39,216 bases of DNA from Chloroflexota bacterium (GTDB taxonomy: Bacteria > Chloroflexota > Dehalococcoidia > Bin125), in contig QGNQ01000017.1 of assembly GCA_003228175.2 (NCBI GenBank), positions 1 to 39,216 of the forward strand, written 5' to 3'. How positions within the stretch are numbered: the stretch's first letter is position 1; each line of letters begins with the position of its first letter. The notes beneath the pieces are model-generated. The model was not told where the DNA came from, did not search any database, and worked only from the letters and a program-made list of their open reading frames with translations. Positions 38,935 to 39,216 of this stretch are shown here, one piece after another. The position numbers and the translations under genes are program-made.

Positions 38935-39216
38935 GGGAGGTCCTTCGCGGATGAGCGAACGCGTGGGTCGGATGGGGCGGCCTGGACTGGGGGCCGGGCC
39001 GCCTGTGAGGGCGGCTGGAGTCTAGCGCCGGCGGTGGAGCGAGGCCGGGCGGAGGAGTCGCTCGGGGGGTCTTGATCATGGGGCGGGGGCGTTCATGGGG
39101 TGCTCACTGTGAGACATGGGGGACCATTGACGATCGCTGAGGATCAGGGGTGCGCAGAGGGTGGGAGGGAAACCGTGGGGTGTGCACGGTCTGGGTGTGT
39201 ACGCGTTATGCGGGTA
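38935..39216. other. Window end without a recognised gene
   Basis: The last 282 bases show no convincing reading frame; short frames here lack a ribosome site and have proline/arginine-rich composition typical of noncoding G+C-rich DNA. The final 60 bases contain repeated GGGTGTG-like words. The promoter of the VOC gene should lie here. Confidence 0.5.

Noticed and set aside
1..39216. tRNA genes, rRNA, insertion sequences, integrase or att sites
   Set aside because: None could be recognised by eye: no cloverleaf with a T-arm GTTCGA word and CCA end, no transposase motif and no flanking long inverted repeats. A covariance search for tRNA would be needed to be certain.

Overview
The window is a 39.2 kb chromosomal segment of a high-G+C bacterium (roughly two thirds G+C by eye). 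It carries about 34 protein genes on both strands and no rRNA, recognisable tRNA, CRISPR array, transposase or phage gene. The gene mix is acyl-CoA enzymes, several short-chain dehydrogenases, an LLM/F420-type oxidoreductase, an ACMSD-like amidohydrolase, CaiB-type CoA transferase, a TAT-exported peptide-binding lipoprotein and surface proteins with IPPGALP (ZU5-like) and DUF11 modules. This resembles free-living Chloroflexota (Dehalococcoidia- or Thermomicrobia-like), with Actinomycetota the main alternative. This placement is inference; there is no marker gene here to prove it.

Left part (1-7.2 kb): the end of a TolB-like PD40 repeat protein, a soluble diiron acyl-ACP-desaturase-like protein, a nitroreductase, a small unknown protein, two divergently unrelated but adjacent minus-strand secreted proteins, and a crotonase. 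Middle part (7.2-17.9 kb): a 1127-residue single-chain acyl-CoA carboxylase (BC-BCCP-CT order), acyl-CoA thioesterase II, an EntS-like MFS exporter, a glycine/D-amino-acid oxidase, a cupin, an SDR, an LLM oxidoreductase and an HpaI-type aldolase. Next (17.9-26.3 kb): an SMP-30/gluconolactonase gene broken by a one-base frameshift, a peptide-type ABC importer (binding protein plus two permeases, no ATPase genes in view), an amidohydrolase, a truncated dihydrolipoamide-dehydrogenase-like gene, an NTF2-like protein and an SCP-2-like protein. Right part (26.4-39.2 kb): a CoA transferase, a DEAD-box RNA helicase, RecQ, an SDR, a long non-coding leader followed by a cold-shock-type RRM protein, glycerol kinase with an SDR, a PepSY protein, a membrane fatty acid desaturase and a methylmalonyl-CoA-epimerase-like VOC protein.

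Taken together, the metabolic genes point to activation, carboxylation, hydration, desaturation and hydrolysis of acyl-CoA or acyl chains, consistent with oligotrophic catabolism of lipids or branched compounds. The genes are mostly single transcription units rather than one operon; the clear co-transcribed sets are the ABC importer (one-base TGATG overlap between permeases) and the SDR-glpK pair. Regulatory signals that can be read directly include two TTG-N17-TAGCGT promoters, three -10-like hexamers placed 6-9 bases before a start codon that lacks a Shine-Dalgarno (probable leaderless genes), several hairpin terminators, a 13-bp tandem repeat array and a direct-repeat operator-like element.

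No system in the window can be called novel with certainty. The items most worth a second look are the single-chain carboxylase, the surface-protein pair with an internally duplicated module, the decayed genes at 18.5 kb and 24.45 kb, the putative leaderless-promoter pattern, and the 0.8 kb leader plus tandem repeats that flank the RRM gene.
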